From Candidatus Oscillibacter pullicola (lineage in GTDB: Bacteria; Bacillota; Clostridia; Oscillospirales; Oscillospiraceae): a stretch of DNA of 38,198 bases. Positions 15,506 to 25,100 of the stretch are shown here, one piece after another. The notes under the pieces are model-generated. The model made no database searches. It was not told the DNA's origin and saw nothing but the letters and a program-made list of their open reading frames with translations. Numbering within the stretch: position 1 is the first letter of the stretch; the number at the start of each line of letters is the position of its first letter. A program made the translations under genes and the position numbers. The DNA is taken from the NCBI GenBank assembly GCA_019118935.1, contig DWXY01000005.1:1-38198 (forward strand). Direction: 5' to 3'.

Positions 15506-15653
15506 TTCCCCACCCGGCTCTGCCGGGCGGGGAAGCTATTTTTTTGATTTGCCCGGCGGAAGGAAATTCCGAATCCGCCAAGGCTTTGCCTTTGTCAAAC
15601 GGCTTGTACGGCCCCTGCCCGCTCCGGCGGGTGCAAGAGCCATGCCCGGTCCC
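15506..15653 (-). repeat. Spacer between rnhA and its tail fragment, with 13-bp hairpin
   Basis: Directly next to the tail fragment is a hairpin at 15506-15534 (TTCCCCACCCGGC, loop TCT, GCCGGGCGGGGAA; one G-U pair). Further along, at about 15550-15597, lie an inverted pair around AATTCC and a GGCAAAGCC/GGCGGATTC block that resembles part of the glyS spacer (GGCAAAATC, GGCGGATTC). A small CCCGC..GCGGG repeat lies near 15617-15631. No gene is visible. Confidence 0.65.
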
Positions 15654-16091
15654 TTACTTGTATTTCTGGCTCTCCGCCACCGCCAGCTCATCACAGCGGT
15701 TGTTGTACGCATTTTCCGCATGGCCCTTGACCCAATGGTAACGGAGGGAATGAACCTCTGTCAGGGCCAGCAGCTGGTCCCAGAGATCCGGATTCAGGGC
15801 GGGCTTCTTGTCGGCCTTTTTCCAGCCCCGGGCCTTCCAGCCCTTGGCCCAGCCCTTCTCCAGCCCGTCGATCACATACTTGGAATCGGACCAGAGGTCC
15901 ACGATACAGGGCTCCTTCAGCAGGGACAGCGCCTGGATCACGGCGGTGAGCTCCATGCGGTTGTTGGTGGTGGCGGCCTCGCCGCCGGAGAGCTCCCGGC
16001 TGTGGGGGCCGTACATCAAAATCGCGCCCCAGCCGCCGGGGCCCGGATTGCCGGAGCAGGCGCCGTCGGTGTAGATGGTGACTGTTTTCAT
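15654..16091 (-). CDS. rnhA: Ribonuclease HI
   Basis: A 145-residue RNase HI that degrades RNA in RNA-DNA hybrids (primers, R-loops). The four catalytic acids are recognisable: Asp in [12 protein letters not shown] (residue 9), Glu in [13 protein letters not shown], Asp in [11 protein letters not shown] and Asp in [10 protein letters not shown], plus the basic substrate loop [21 protein letters not shown] 16091 is 7 nt from AAAGGA; ATG 16094 is an alternative one codon longer. It lies downstream of gyrA on the same strand across a 117-bp gap (16092-16208) containing a GAGCCGT/ACGGCTC hairpin. Its 3' end is partly repeated 218 bp downstream. Confidence 0.94.
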   Translation of the reverse strand: MKTVTIYTDGACSGNPGPGGWGAILMYGPHSRELSGGEAATTNNRMELTAVIQALSLLKEPCIVDLWSDSKYVIDGLEKGWAKGWKARGWKKADKKPALNPDLWDQLLALTEVHSLRYHWVKGHAENAYNNRCDELAVAESQKYK

Positions 16092-16208
16092 CATGAAATC
16101 CTTTTGGAAGATGGTTTTGAATGGGAGAGCCGTTCCCGAGGAGACGGCTCCCCCTGTGCTCTGACAAACCTCCCGGCGGAGGCGTTTTCGCCCCGGATCC
16201 GGGCGGCC

Positions 16209-18695
16209 TTACTCCTCGGCCTCGGCGCTGTCCTCTTCATGGTCTGTGAGCGCCAGGGAGATCACGTGATCCCCCTCCTCCTTGAACCGCATGACGATGA
16301 CGCCCTGAGTGGCCCGGCCCGCGGTGCGGATGCTGTCCACCGGGGTGCGGATCAGGATGCCCGCCTGGGTCACCAGCAGCAGGTCCTCCGTGCCGTCCAC
16401 CACCTTGATGCCCACCACGGGGCCGGTCTTGTCCGTCACCATGTAGTTCTTGATGCCGAGGCCGCCCCGGTTGGTGATCCGGTAGTCCTCCACCGGCGTC
16501 CGCTTGCCGTAGCCGTTTTCCGTGATGGCCAGCACCGCATGATTGGCCTTTGCCCGGGCGGCGCCCACCACGTAGTCGCCCTGGCGCAGCCGGATGCCCC
16601 GCACGCCCACGGCATCCCGGCCCATGGGCCGCACATCGTTTTCGTCAAAGCAGACCGCCATGCCGTCATGGGTGGCGATGAGGATCTTCTGGTTGCCGTC
16701 GGTCTCCCGCACAGCGATCAGTTGGTCGCCCTCCTCCATCCGCAGGGCGCGGATGCCGTTGTTCCGCAGATTCTTCAGGGTATTGGCCGGCAGGCGCTTC
16801 ACCGTGCCGTTCCGGGTGACCATGAAGAGGAAGCGGCCGTCGTCCTCGATGGACCGGGTGTGGATCATGGCCTGGATCCGCTCGCCCTGTTCCACCTGAA
16901 GGATGTTGACGATGTTGGTCCCCTTGGCGGCCTTGCCGGACTCAGGGATCTGATAGCCCTTCTTCCGGTAGACCTTGCCGGTATCTGTGAAGAAGAGGAT
17001 ATAGTCGTGGGTGGAGGCGGTAAACACATCCACCACGTAGTCCTCCTCCCGGGTGGTGATGCCCTTCTTGCCCATGCCGCCCTTGGACTGGGCGGTGTAC
17101 TCGCTGGCAGGCGTCCGCTTGATGTAGCCCGCCTGGGTCAGGGTGAAGACGCACTGCTCCTCCTCGATCAGGTCCTCGATGTCGATCTCATCCTCCACAT
17201 CCTGGATCTCCGTGACCCGGTCGTCGCCGAATTTGTCGGAGATGGCCTGGAGCTCCTCCTTCAGCACCTTGCGCAGCAGCTCGTCGGAGGAGAGCAGCTG
17301 GTTGAAGTAGGCGATCTTCTCCTCCAGCTCCTTGTACTCCGCCTCCAGCTTCTCCCGGTCCAGGCCCTGAAGGGCTTTCAGCCGCATATCCAGAATGGCC
17401 TGGGCCTGGATGTCGTCCAGACCGAAGCGGGACATCAGGTTCTCCTTGGCGTTGTCGTAACTGCTGCGGATGATCTTGATGACCTCGTCGATATTGTCCT
17501 GGGCCACCAGCAGACCCTCCAGCAGGTGGGCCCGCTCCTGGGCCTTGCGCAGGTCGTACTTGGTGCGGCGGATGATGACCTCCTCCTGGAAGGCCAGATA
17601 CTCGTCGATGATGTGGCGCAGGGAGAGGATCTTGGGCTGGGACTGGTTGTTCACCAGGGCCAGCATGTTGATGGCAAAGCTGGTCTGCAGCTGGGTCTGG
17701 GCGAACAGGCGGTTCAGAACCACCTGGGGGTTGGCGTCCCGCTTCAGCTCAATGACGATGCGCATGCCGTCCCGGTCGGACTCGTCCCGGATGTCGGAGA
17801 TGCCGTCCAGCCGCTTGTCCTCCACCTGGTCGGCCATGTTCTTGATGAGCATGCGCTTGTTGACCTGGTAGGGGATCTCGGTGATGACGATGCGGGTGCG
17901 GTCCTTGCCGAACTCCTCAAACTCATGCCGGGCCCGGATCACCACCCGGCCCCGGCCGGTGGCGTAGGCCTGCCGGATGCCGCTGCGGCCCATGATGATG
18001 CCCCGGGTGGGGAAGTCCGGCCCCTTGATGTACTGCATCAGGTCACTGAGCTGGGCCTCCGGATTGTCCAGCACGCAGATGCAGGCGCCGATCACCTCCC
18101 GCAGGTTGTGGGGCGGGATATTCGTGGCCATGCCCACCGCGATGCCGCTGGAGCCGTTCACCAGCAGGTTGGGAAACCGGGAGGGCAGGACACGGGGCTC
18201 CCTGCGGGTCTCGTCGAAGTTGGGGTCCCAGTCCACGGTGTCCTTTTCAATGTCCCGCAGCATCTCGTCGGAGAGCCGGGACATCCGAGCCTCCGTGTAC
18301 CGGTAGGCCGCCGGGGGGTCGCCATCCACGGAGCCGAAGTTGCCGTGGCCGTCCACCAGGGGATAGCGCATGGAGAAATCCTGGGCCAGGCGGACCAGGG
18401 CGTCATAGACGCTGGCGTCGCCGTGGGGATGGTACCGGCCCAGCACGTCGCCCACGCAGGTGGCGGACTTCTTGAAGGGTTTGTCCACCGTGAGGCCGTC
18501 CTCGTACATGGCGTAGAGGATCCGGCGGTGGACGGGCTTCAGGCCGTCCCGCACGTCAGGGAGAGCCCGGCCCACGATGACGCTCATGGCGTACTCGATA
18601 TAGGATTTCTCCATCTCGGGGACCAGCGGCGACTCCACGATCTTCTGTTCGGGGTACCGGATCTCCTCAGGATCGTATTGGGGCTTTTTGCTCAT
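16209..18695 (-). CDS. gyrA: DNA gyrase subunit A
   Basis: The breakage-reunion subunit of gyrase, 828 residues. The catalytic tyrosine is Y133 in YRYTEARM. Conserved N-terminal motifs ([27 protein letters not shown]) are followed by the tower and coiled-coil regions and a C-terminal beta-propeller for DNA wrapping. The quinolone-determining region reads [10 protein letters not shown], so the residue equivalent to E. coli Ser83 is Ala94 while the Asp87 equivalent is retained (D98). ATG 18695 has AGGAGGA 10 nt upstream; a longer reading adds only spacer sequence. Downstream of gyrB on the same strand, separated by 246 bp of hairpin-rich DNA. Confidence 0.97.
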   Translation of the reverse strand: MSKKPQYDPEEIRYPEQKIVESPLVPEMEKSYIEYAMSVIVGRALPDVRDGLKPVHRRILYAMYEDGLTVDKPFKKSATCVGDVLGRYHPHGDASVYDALVRLAQDFSMRYPLVDGHGNFGSVDGDPPAAYRYTEARMSRLSDEMLRDIEKDTVDWDPNFDETRREPRVLPSRFPNLLVNGSSGIAVGMATNIPPHNLREVIGACICVLDNPEAQLSDLMQYIKGPDFPTRGIIMGRSGIRQAYATGRGRVVIRARHEFEEFGKDRTRIVITEIPYQVNKRMLIKNMADQVEDKRLDGISDIRDESDRDGMRIVIELKRDANPQVVLNRLFAQTQLQTSFAINMLALVNNQSQPKILSLRHIIDEYLAFQEEVIIRRTKYDLRKAQERAHLLEGLLVAQDNIDEVIKIIRSSYDNAKENLMSRFGLDDIQAQAILDMRLKALQGLDREKLEAEYKELEEKIAYFNQLLSSDELLRKVLKEELQAISDKFGDDRVTEIQDVEDEIDIEDLIEEEQCVFTLTQAGYIKRTPASEYTAQSKGGMGKKGITTREEDYVVDVFTASTHDYILFFTDTGKVYRKKGYQIPESGKAAKGTNIVNILQVEQGERIQAMIHTRSIEDDGRFLFMVTRNGTVKRLPANTLKNLRNNGIRALRMEEGDQLIAVRETDGNQKILIATHDGMAVCFDENDVRPMGRDAVGVRGIRLRQGDYVVGAARAKANHAVLAITENGYGKRTPVEDYRITNRGGLGIKNYMVTDKTGPVVGIKVVDGTEDLLLVTQAGILIRTPVDSIRTAGRATQGVIVMRFKEEGDHVISLALTDHEEDSAEAEE

Positions 18696-18941
18696 TTGCA
18701 AATATTCCTCCTTCAGAGGCGTTTTCATGGTAGGGGCACACCCGTGTGTGCGCCCGGATTTTCCGGGGCAGGCCGACACATAGGTCGGCCTGCTCTCTCA
18801 AGAGACATTAAATCTTTACATTCAAATCATTTTTGTCAGGACATGCGCCTGACAAAAATACATTGATCCAGCCGCCCTGGGCGGCGTCACCAGTGCGCAC
18901 ACTGGTGGGGGGAATCTAAGGGGGGGGACGAAGTCCCCTCT
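18696..18941. repeat. gyrB-gyrA spacer with five or more hairpins
   Basis: In 246 bp I find several inverted repeats. They are GGGGAC/GTCCCC right after the gyrB stop, a perfect palindrome ACCAGTGNGCACACTGGT-like near 18890-18907, and GCCGCC/GGCGGC near 18871-18886. A 12-bp stem ATTTTTGTCAGG/CCTGACAAAAAT lies at 18829-18859 with a 7-nt loop, CAGGCCGAC/GTCGGCCTG at about 18765-18792, and a GGGGCACAC/GTGTGCGCCC repeat near 18733-18752. The 12-bp stem has T on its 5' side and A on its 3' side on both strands, so it is not an intrinsic terminator. Some of these resemble dispersed GTAGGGGC-type repeats of related genomes, from memory only. Confidence 0.65.
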
Positions 18942-20891
18942 TTAATAGTCCAGGTTGACCGCGTACTGGGCGTTGCGCTCGATGAACTCCTTCCGGGGCT
19001 CCACTTTTTCGCCCATCAGGATGGTAAAGGTCTCGTCCGCGGCCACGGCGTCATCCAGCGTGATGCGCCGGAGGGTCCGGGTGGTGGGGTCCATGGTGGT
19101 CTCCCACAGCTCATGGGGGTTCATCTCGCCCAGGCCCTTGAACCGGGAGATGTCGATCTTGGCGTTGGGGTTGTCGCCCCGCATCTCAGCGGCGATCTTC
19201 TCCCGCTGAATGTCGTCAAAGGCCACCCGGGTGGTCTTTCCACGGGTCAGCTTATACAGGGGCGGAACGGCGGAGTAGACATAGCCCTCCTCGATCAGGG
19301 GCCGCATGAAGCGGAAGAAGAAGGTCAGCAGCAGGGTGCGGATATGGGCGCCGTCCACATCGGCATCGGCCATGATGATGACCTTGTGATACCGGAGCTT
19401 GTTCAGATCGAACTCGTCCCCGATGCCCGCGCCCAGGGCCGTGATGACGGGCTGGAGCTTGTCGTTGCCGTAGACCTTGTCCGCCCGGGCCTTCTCCACG
19501 TTCAGCATCTTGCCCCACAGGGGGAGGATGGCCTGGAACCGGGAATCCCGCCCCTGGGTGGCGGAGCCGCCTGCGGAGTCGCCCTCCACGATATAGAGCT
19601 CCGTCAGCTCCGGATTGTTCTCATTGCAGTCCCGCAGCTTATCCGGCATGGCGGCGCCGCCGAGAGCCGTCTTGCGGCGGATGGACTCCCGGGCCTTTTT
19701 GGCGGCCTCTCTCGCCCGGTTGGCGGTGAGGGCCTTGTCCAGGATCATCCGGCCCACCTGGGGATTCTCCTCCAGGAAGATCTCCAGCTTTTCGGAGACG
19801 ATGTTGTTCACCAGAGTCCGGATCTCGCTGTTGCCCAGCTTGGCCTTGGTCTGGCCCTCGAACTGAGCCTCCGTCAGCTTCACCGAGATCACGCAGGTGA
19901 GGCCCTCCCGGCAGTCCTCGCCGGAGACCTTCTCGTCGTCCTTCAGCAGCTTGATCTTCCGGCCATAAGCGTTCAGCACATTGGTGAGAGCCCGCTTGAA
20001 GCCCTCCTCGTGCATGCCGCCCTCCGGCGTGTGGACGTTGTTGGCGAAGGAGAGGATCGTCTCGTTGTAGCCGTCGTTATACTGCATGGCCACTTCCGCC
20101 ACGGAGTCCTCCCGGGCGCCGGACATGTAGATCACGTCATTGTGGAGCACATCCTTGCTCTTGTTCAGCCAGGTGACAAACTCCCGGATGCCGCCCTCGA
20201 AGCACATGTTGTCCTCCTGCTCCCGTCCGGGGCGGGCATCCACAGTGCGGATGCGCAGGCCGGCGTTCAGGAACGCCTCCTCCCGCATCCGGGTGTGGAG
20301 GGTGTCGTAATTGTACTCCGTGTCCTCGAACATCTCCGGGTCCGGCTTGAAGGTGACAGTGGTGCCGGTGTGGTCCGTATCGCCCACAATGGTCATGGGC
20401 TGGGTCACATTGCCCCGGGAAAATTTCATCTCATAGATGTGCCCGTCCCGGTGGACCTGGACCGTCAGCCATTCGGAAAGGGCGTTCACCACGCTGGCGC
20501 CCACGCCGTGGAGACCGCCGGAGACCTTGTAGCCCCCGCCGCCGAACTTGCCGCCGGCATGGAGGACGGTGTAAACCACCTCCAGGGCGGGCTTGCCGGT
20601 CTGGGCTTGGATGTCCACGGGGATGCCGCGGCCATTGTCCACCACGGTGATGGTATCCCCCTCGTTAATCTGCACCAGAATGTCGGTGCAGTAGCCGGCC
20701 AAAGCCTCGTCGATGGCGTTGTCCACGATCTCATAGACCAGATGGTGCAGGCCGGAGGTGGACGTGGAACCGATATACATACCGGGCCGCTTCCGGACGG
20801 CTTCCAGGCCTTCCAGCACCTGAATTTCCGATGCGTCGTACTCGTTGGCCGTGTCCACCGCAGTGGAGTTCAACAGTTCATTTTCTGCCAT
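18942..20891 (-). CDS. gyrB: DNA gyrase subunit B
   Basis: The ATPase subunit of gyrase, 649 residues. The N-terminal GHKL ATPase shows [17 protein letters not shown] and [15 protein letters not shown]. The TOPRIM domain shows EGDSAGG and the metal-binding [22 protein letters not shown] 20891 has AAAGGAG 8 nt upstream; a longer upstream reading lacks homology. Neighbouring genes on the same strand are remB-like and membrane-protein genes upstream and gyrA downstream, the usual Firmicutes origin order. Confidence 0.97.
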   Translation of the reverse strand: MAENELLNSTAVDTANEYDASEIQVLEGLEAVRKRPGMYIGSTSTSGLHHLVYEIVDNAIDEALAGYCTDILVQINEGDTITVVDNGRGIPVDIQAQTGKPALEVVYTVLHAGGKFGGGGYKVSGGLHGVGASVVNALSEWLTVQVHRDGHIYEMKFSRGNVTQPMTIVGDTDHTGTTVTFKPDPEMFEDTEYNYDTLHTRMREEAFLNAGLRIRTVDARPGREQEDNMCFEGGIREFVTWLNKSKDVLHNDVIYMSGAREDSVAEVAMQYNDGYNETILSFANNVHTPEGGMHEEGFKRALTNVLNAYGRKIKLLKDDEKVSGEDCREGLTCVISVKLTEAQFEGQTKAKLGNSEIRTLVNNIVSEKLEIFLEENPQVGRMILDKALTANRAREAAKKARESIRRKTALGGAAMPDKLRDCNENNPELTELYIVEGDSAGGSATQGRDSRFQAILPLWGKMLNVEKARADKVYGNDKLQPVITALGAGIGDEFDLNKLRYHKVIIMADADVDGAHIRTLLLTFFFRFMRPLIEEGYVYSAVPPLYKLTRGKTTRVAFDDIQREKIAAEMRGDNPNAKIDISRFKGLGEMNPHELWETTMDPTTRTLRRITLDDAVAADETFTILMGEKVEPRKEFIERNAQYAVNLDY

Positions 20892-20940
20892 GCAGGTTCT
20901 CCTTTCAGGATATTCATATCCGTTCCAAGGCAAGAAGAGC

Positions 20941-20964
20941 CGGGCCGGAGCCGCCTCCGGCCCG
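20941..20964 (-). terminator. GC hairpin upstream of gyrB (possible terminator of the recF-remB operon)
   Basis: Perfect 10-bp stem CGGGCCGGAG / CTCCGGCCCG with 4-nt loop between the small membrane protein gene and gyrB. On the minus strand only a mixed pyrimidine tail (GCTCTTCTTG) follows, so termination may be partial. Confidence 0.5.
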
Positions 20965-20996
20965 TTTCTCCTTGCCCTGAACCATGTAAGTTGGAA

Positions 20997-21365
20997 TCAA
21001 GTGCGTAATTTCTTCAAAATCAGATATGTCAGCAGAGCCAGGAGGGCGGTGAACAGCGCCATCCAGGCAAAATACAGCAGCAGAAGGAACGCGCTGTACA
21101 CCAGAAGCAGCGGGCTGGACCAGCCGTCTCCGGAAAATACGGACAGGAACAGGTATTTTACCGCCAGAATCCCAAGCTCCAAAGCCAGCAGCGCCGCGGC
21201 ACACAGGATCAGCGGCAGCCATCTCCGGCGCCCGCTGTAACTTTGCAGCAGGATCAGCTGCACCGTGAACACTGCCGCCAGAAAGAGCACCAGAGCTCCT
21301 GTCTCTAGGGATGTGAACGAGGATAAAAAGTGGGGAAGGTTTACCAGTGTCGTATATGCCGCCAT
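20997..21365 (-). CDS. Small integral membrane protein, function unknown
   Basis: A 122-residue hydrophobic protein with three clear membrane segments: about residues 21-40 (GALVLFLAAVFTVQLILL), 50-72 (LPLILCAAALLALELGILAV) and 85-115 (LLLVYSAFLLLLYFAWMALFTALLAL), ending in a basic LKKLRT. I recognise no family. ATG 21365 is chosen because AGGAGGGGG lies 5 nt upstream. An alternative ATG at 21386 would overlap the remB-like stop codon (ATGA). It sits between remB and gyrB, a place normally empty in Bacillus. Confidence 0.75.
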   Translation of the reverse strand: MAAYTTLVNLPHFLSSFTSLETGALVLFLAAVFTVQLILLQSYSGRRRWLPLILCAAALLALELGILAVKYLFLSVFSGDGWSSPLLLVYSAFLLLLYFAWMALFTALLALLTYLILKKLRT

Positions 21366-21382
21366 GGGATCCCCCTCCTGAC

Positions 21383-21646
21383 TCATTCCAGGTTTCCGCT
21401 CTCCGCCCGCTTCTGGAGGGTGGTGGAATTCAGCTGGCTGAGGTACACGATCTGCCGGTGATAGGGGTGGTCACACACCACGAAGGACTTGGGGATCTCG
21501 CCGGACACATCCAGCACCACCCCCTCTTTCTCCGCGGCCGCCAGATACTCCCGGGTCCGCTTGCCGTAACTGCATTTGTCCAGGTCAAAGATGCCGATGA
21601 CCCGGCGGTCGGGAAGGATTTCGTTTTGGCCGATGTGCAGGTACAT
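21383..21646 (-). CDS. remB: DUF370 / RemB-like regulatory protein
   Basis: An 87-residue protein matching the DUF370 group (extracellular matrix regulator RemA/RemB). The opening MYLHIGQNEIL..RRVIGIFDLDKCSYGKRTREYL is characteristic, as is the C-terminal YLSQLNSTTLQKR. In Bacillus subtilis remB (yaaB) lies between recF and gyrB, as here, and RemA-type proteins bind DNA as oligomers to control matrix genes. Role in this organism is inference. It follows the 22.5-kb membrane protein gene with a 3-nt gap, so the two are co-transcribed. Confidence 0.85.
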   Translation of the reverse strand: MYLHIGQNEILPDRRVIGIFDLDKCSYGKRTREYLAAAEKEGVVLDVSGEIPKSFVVCDHPYHRQIVYLSQLNSTTLQKRAESGNLE

Positions 21647-21649
21647 CGT

Positions 21650-22510
21650 TCATGCCTCCTCCGAAGCCTGGAGTAAATCGTAAAACCACAGGCGCTGCCG
21701 AACCATCTTTTGGAACGTTCCTTCGTAATTTTCATAAATGACCACGGACAATTCTTCCTCTGGATCTCCGCTGTAAACGGCGACTGTCTTTCTAAAGTCC
21801 CCGGTGCTCAGCTTTTCTGTAATGATCCTGATGCCCTCTTCCCGGTCGAAAATATCATAGTACAAAGTGCCGATTTCGCCGAACTGCGCGATGGTGCCGA
21901 CCTCGGAAAACTGATACTGCCCTTCCTCCAGAAATTCTGACAAAATCTTCTGGACATCCGCGTGTTCCGCCGGCACCAGGCTGTTAATTGTGACTTTATC
22001 CCCTTCGCCGATGGCTGCCTGAACAGAGGAACTCGCCTCCAGGGCGGAGAGAATCTTCCGGTCCGTATCCGTAATGGCCAGCTCCGGGATCTCAGACAGC
22101 GCATTCTCCTCGCTGATGACTTCCTCCACCATGGTGTAATTGGCCGTCCGCATCTCGTGCGAGATCAGTACGCCGAAGCCGACAGCCAGCGCCACGCCGG
22201 AGCACAGGGCCATTCCCCGGCATATCCGCTTTTTCCAGCGGAGATCCCCTGTGGTCCGCAGCTGGGAAAGGCTCCATCCGAAGAGAAGCGCGCATCCATA
22301 AACTGCCCAGAACCCCAGCAGGAAGGACAGCGAAAGGGAGGAGGGCGCCAGCAGGCAGAGAACCAGTCCCAATGCGCCCGCCAGCACCGGAAGGAACAAC
22401 AGCCAGCGGTTTTTCCGGCAGAACAGACCCACCAGCAGCTCCCACAGAAAGCCGGCGAGCGGGACGCCGAAGACGATGAGGGGCATCGCGTCATACCAAA
22501 TCCAGTTCAT
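21650..22510 (-). CDS. Hypothetical membrane protein with acidic C-terminal domain
   Basis: A 286-residue protein from ATG 22510 (AAAGG 5 nt upstream). Four membrane segments occupy roughly residues 7-28, 36-55, 60-80 and 98-118. A soluble acidic domain of about 165 residues follows, with a motif rich in Glu and Asp and no recognisable catalytic residues. Base composition is visibly lower in GC than the neighbouring recF and gyrB. It is inserted between recF and remB, an interval that is short in Bacillus. I do not recognise a family; a signal-sensing or envelope role is only a guess. Confidence 0.72.
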   Translation of the reverse strand: MNWIWYDAMPLIVFGVPLAGFLWELLVGLFCRKNRWLLFLPVLAGALGLVLCLLAPSSLSLSFLLGFWAVYGCALLFGWSLSQLRTTGDLRWKKRICRGMALCSGVALAVGFGVLISHEMRTANYTMVEEVISEENALSEIPELAITDTDRKILSALEASSSVQAAIGEGDKVTINSLVPAEHADVQKILSEFLEEGQYQFSEVGTIAQFGEIGTLYYDIFDREEGIRIITEKLSTGDFRKTVAVYSGDPEEELSVVIYENYEGTFQKMVRQRLWFYDLLQASEEA

Positions 22511-22565
22511 TCTGCCTTTCCCCGCTTTCACTCTGTTTTCCGCTGTCAGAAAAAGGAAATCCACT

Positions 22566-22593
22566 CCCCGCGGACAGATGATGCGCCGCGGGG
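22566..22593 (-). terminator. Hairpin downstream of recF
   Basis: 8-bp stem CCCCGCGG / CCGCGGGG with 12-nt loop, about 30 nt after the recF stop. The T-rich stretch on the minus strand (ATTTCCTTTTTC) begins several nucleotides later, so it is at best a weak terminator. Confidence 0.35.
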
Positions 22594-22624
22594 CTCCCGC
22601 GCTCGCGCTTGGTTGCGGTGTTCA

Positions 22625-23728
22625 TCACCCGATAGCACCCTGTTTCACATGGAACACCTTCCCGCCCAGGAGGACCGGCAGACGGTCGTCCTCGCAGCAG
22701 GTGATGAACACCTGTCCCCCTGCGATGCGGTTGAGGACGAACTCCTGCCGGCGGGGATCCAGCTCGCTGAGAACGTCGTCCAGCAGCAGCACCGGGTATT
22801 CGCCGGTGGCGTTCTGGTAGATCTCCCGCTCCGCCAGCTTCAGCGCCAGGGCCGCCGTGCGGGTCTGACCCTGGGAGGAGTAGGACTTGGCCTCCCGGCC
22901 GTCGATGGTGATGACCAGATCATCCTTATGAGGGCCGGAGAGGCACATCCGGGAGGCCCGCTCCGCCGCCTGGTGGGATTCCATGTGGGCCCGGAGCTGC
23001 TCCGTGAGGACCTCCACCTCTGCCGCCGGGTCCGTGACGGAGGAGACAGTCTGATAGGTGACCTCCAGGCGCTCCCTTCCGCCGGAGCACTCCCGGTGGT
23101 GGCGTGCGGCATAGCGGTTCAGCGCCTCCGCAAACTGCCGGCGGTAGTGGACCAGCACCGCGCCGAAGTGGACCATCCGCTCGTTGAAGTCCGGCAGCAG
23201 CTCCAGGAGATCCGGCCGCTCTTCACTGTCCCGCAGGATGCGGGTTTTGTGGTCGTAGAGCCGGTGGTACTCCGCCAGGGCGGCCGCGTATCTCGGCCGC
23301 AGCTGGCAGAGCGCGGTATCCATGAAGCGCCGCCGGGCGGCAGCCCCCTCCCGGATCAGGTACAGGTCGTCCGGGCAGAAGAATACGGTGTGGTACACCT
23401 GACTCAGGGCGGCGCTGTTTTTGGCAGGCACCTGATTCACCCACATCTTCCGCCGCCGGTCCCGGTACAGCTCCACCCGGGTGCGGAACTCCCGGTCCCG
23501 GGCGGAGATCCCGGCTTCCAGCACAGCGGCGGGCGCATCGAACGCGATCATCTCCCGGTCCGTCCTGGCCCGGGGGGATTTCCCGCAGGAGAGGTAGACG
23601 ACGGCCTCCAGCAGATTGGTCTTGCCCTGGGCGTTCTCCCCGAAGATCACATTGCAGTCCGGGTCAAAGGATACCCGCTGGCCGGAGTAGTTGCGGAAAT
23701 GCTGCAGCTCCAGCTCAAGAATCCGCAT
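22625..23728 (-). CDS. recF: DNA replication and repair protein RecF
   Basis: A 367-residue SMC-like ATPase that helps load RecA at single-strand gaps. Walker A GENAQGKT is at residues 30-37. The signature and Walker B region is near [11 protein letters not shown] and [21 protein letters not shown] 23728 lies inside the end of the S4-domain gene (14-nt overlap), giving translational coupling; no strong ribosome site is visible. The last codons (VFHVKQG) are encoded by a parS-like palindrome. Confidence 0.95.
   Translation of the reverse strand: MRILELELQHFRNYSGQRVSFDPDCNVIFGENAQGKTNLLEAVVYLSCGKSPRARTDREMIAFDAPAAVLEAGISARDREFRTRVELYRDRRRKMWVNQVPAKNSAALSQVYHTVFFCPDDLYLIREGAAARRRFMDTALCQLRPRYAAALAEYHRLYDHKTRILRDSEERPDLLELLPDFNERMVHFGAVLVHYRRQFAEALNRYAARHHRECSGGRERLEVTYQTVSSVTDPAAEVEVLTEQLRAHMESHQAAERASRMCLSGPHKDDLVITIDGREAKSYSSQGQTRTAALALKLAEREIYQNATGEYPVLLLDDVLSELDPRRQEFVLNRIAGGQVFITCCEDDRLPVLLGGKVFHVKQGAIG
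22641..22656 (-). promoter_or_regulatory. parS-like centromere site
   Basis: On the minus strand the 16-mer TGTTCCATGTGAAACA differs at one position from the Bacillus parS consensus TGTTNCACGTGAAACA. It lies within the 3' end of recF, about 2.5 kb from the probable oriC. Firmicutes parS sites bind ParB (Spo0J) and load SMC near the origin. No parA/parB gene is in this window. Confidence 0.8.
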
Positions 23729-23933
23729 AGGCCACCGTGTAGTGGGCGCCCTGGAAGGCCACGTCGTCTCCGGGGCGGATCTTTTTGCCCCGCATGGTGC
23801 AGATCTCGCCGTTGACGGTGACCTCACCGCCCTGGATCCGCTCCTTGGCCTCGCCGCCGGAGGACACCAGATTGGCGAATTTCAGCAGGTCCTGGAGCTT
23901 GATGAACTCCGTGTGAATCGTGATCGTCTCCAT
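23715..23933 (-). CDS. rlbA: S4-domain RNA-binding protein RlbA/YaaA
   Basis: A 72-residue S4-domain protein, the standard small gene between dnaN and recF in Firmicutes (YaaA). The S4 core is visible as [33 protein letters not shown] followed by [10 protein letters not shown]. In the family it is a presumed RNA/ribosome-binding protein; its exact role is not established. It starts 4 nt after the dnaN stop, using a GGAGTGA inside the end of dnaN, and overlaps recF by 14 nt. Confidence 0.9.
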   Translation of the reverse strand: METITIHTEFIKLQDLLKFANLVSSGGEAKERIQGGEVTVNGEICTMRGKKIRPGDDVAFQGAHYTVAYADS

Positions 23934-23937
23934 CTGC

Positions 23938-25050
23938 TCACTCCGCGCTCTTCAGCCGCACCGGCAGGACCATATAGAGGAAGTTCTCCTCGCCCTCCGT
24001 GGGGACGATGATGGCGGGGGAGACGCCGGTGTTCAGCTCAATCTTCACCGTGTCCGCCGGCGCGTACCGCAGGGCCTCCATCAGATAGCGGTTGTTGAAG
24101 CCGATCTCCAGCCCGCCGCCGTCGCCGGACAGGCGGCAGATGTCCTTGGCCTCGCCGTTGCCGGTCTTGGCGGAGAGCAGCACCTTGTCATGGTCGAACA
24201 GGCACCGGACCGGACTCTTCTGCTTCTCGGAGATCACCACGCTGACGCGGTCGATGCTCTCGATCAGGGCCTTGGTGTCCGCAATGACGGAGATGGGATT
24301 CTTCCGGGGGATGGCGTTCTTGTAATCCAGGAACTCTCCCTCCAGCCGGCGGCAGATCAGCTCCGTATCGCCCACCTCAAAGAGGATATGGCTCTTGCCC
24401 AGGGTCACGGCGGCCAGATCCTCCACGTCGGAACAGATGTTTTTCACCTCGCCCAGGGCGCTGCCCGGCGCCACGAAGGAGAAGGCGCCGCCGTCGATCT
24501 TTTCCAGCGGCTCCCGCCGGATAGCCAGACGGAATCCGTCCACCGCCACCATGGTCAGGCCCTGGTCCGTGATCTCAAACAGGGCGCCGGTGTGGATGGG
24601 GCGGCTCTCATTGGTGGAGACGGCGAAGGCCGTCTCCTCGATCATGGCCCGCAGCAGCTTCTGCTGGATGGAGACGGAGAAATCATCCTCCACCATGGGA
24701 AGCTCCGGATAGTCCGCGGCGGAGAGGCCCAGGATGTCAAAGTCCGCATCGCCGCAGGAGAGATGGACCAGCTGTTTGTCATCCGCGGTGAAAACCACCA
24801 CATCGTCGGGCATTCGGCGGATGATGTCGCCGAAGAGGCGGGCGTTCAAAACGATCTCGCCGGGTTCCGTCACATCGGCGGAGACCTTCGTGCGGATGCC
24901 GGTCTGCAGGTTGTAGCCGGAGATAGTCAGCTGGCTGTCCGCGTGGAGCAGCAGTCCTTCCAGCGCGGGGATGGAGCTCTTCTGGGCCACGGCGCGGCTG
25001 GTGACGGCGATGGCGCTTTGCAGAAGGGCCTTTTCACAGGAGAATTTCAT
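23938..25050 (-). CDS. dnaN: DNA polymerase III beta subunit (sliding clamp)
   Basis: A 370-residue clamp protein that forms a ring dimer tethering DNA polymerase III to DNA. It shows the three-fold clamp architecture: an N-terminal [21 protein letters not shown], the central [11 protein letters not shown] region, and a C-terminal ..[11 protein letters not shown]. Length is standard. The start has GAGGAAGTG upstream. It follows dnaA on the minus strand after a 257-bp gap that holds the probable oriC. Confidence 0.97.
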   Translation of the reverse strand: MKFSCEKALLQSAIAVTSRAVAQKSSIPALEGLLLHADSQLTISGYNLQTGIRTKVSADVTEPGEIVLNARLFGDIIRRMPDDVVVFTADDKQLVHLSCGDADFDILGLSAADYPELPMVEDDFSVSIQQKLLRAMIEETAFAVSTNESRPIHTGALFEITDQGLTMVAVDGFRLAIRREPLEKIDGGAFSFVAPGSALGEVKNICSDVEDLAAVTLGKSHILFEVGDTELICRRLEGEFLDYKNAIPRKNPISVIADTKALIESIDRVSVVISEKQKSPVRCLFDHDKVLLSAKTGNGEAKDICRLSGDGGGLEIGFNNRYLMEALRYAPADTVKIELNTGVSPAIIVPTEGEENFLYMVLPVRLKSAE

Positions 25051-25100
25051 GCATGCACTTCCTCTCTAGTCGGGGTTTGAAGATATGGGTCGGAATCGCT

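Noticed and set aside
18829-18859. The 12-bp stem ATTTTTGTCAGG/CCTGACAAAAAT as the gyrB terminator
   Set aside because: On both strands the 3' arm is followed by A's, not T's; an intrinsic terminator needs the reverse.
15489-18866. A long plus-strand open frame (over 1100 codons) across gyrA
   Set aside because: It is antisense to gyrA and rnhA; its His/Val/Leu/Gly-rich translation is the typical mirror of a GC-rich gene in the opposite strand and shows no domain.
19113-21008. Plus-strand open frame of about 630 codons opposite gyrB
   Set aside because: Same shadow effect; gyrB on the minus strand is unmistakable.
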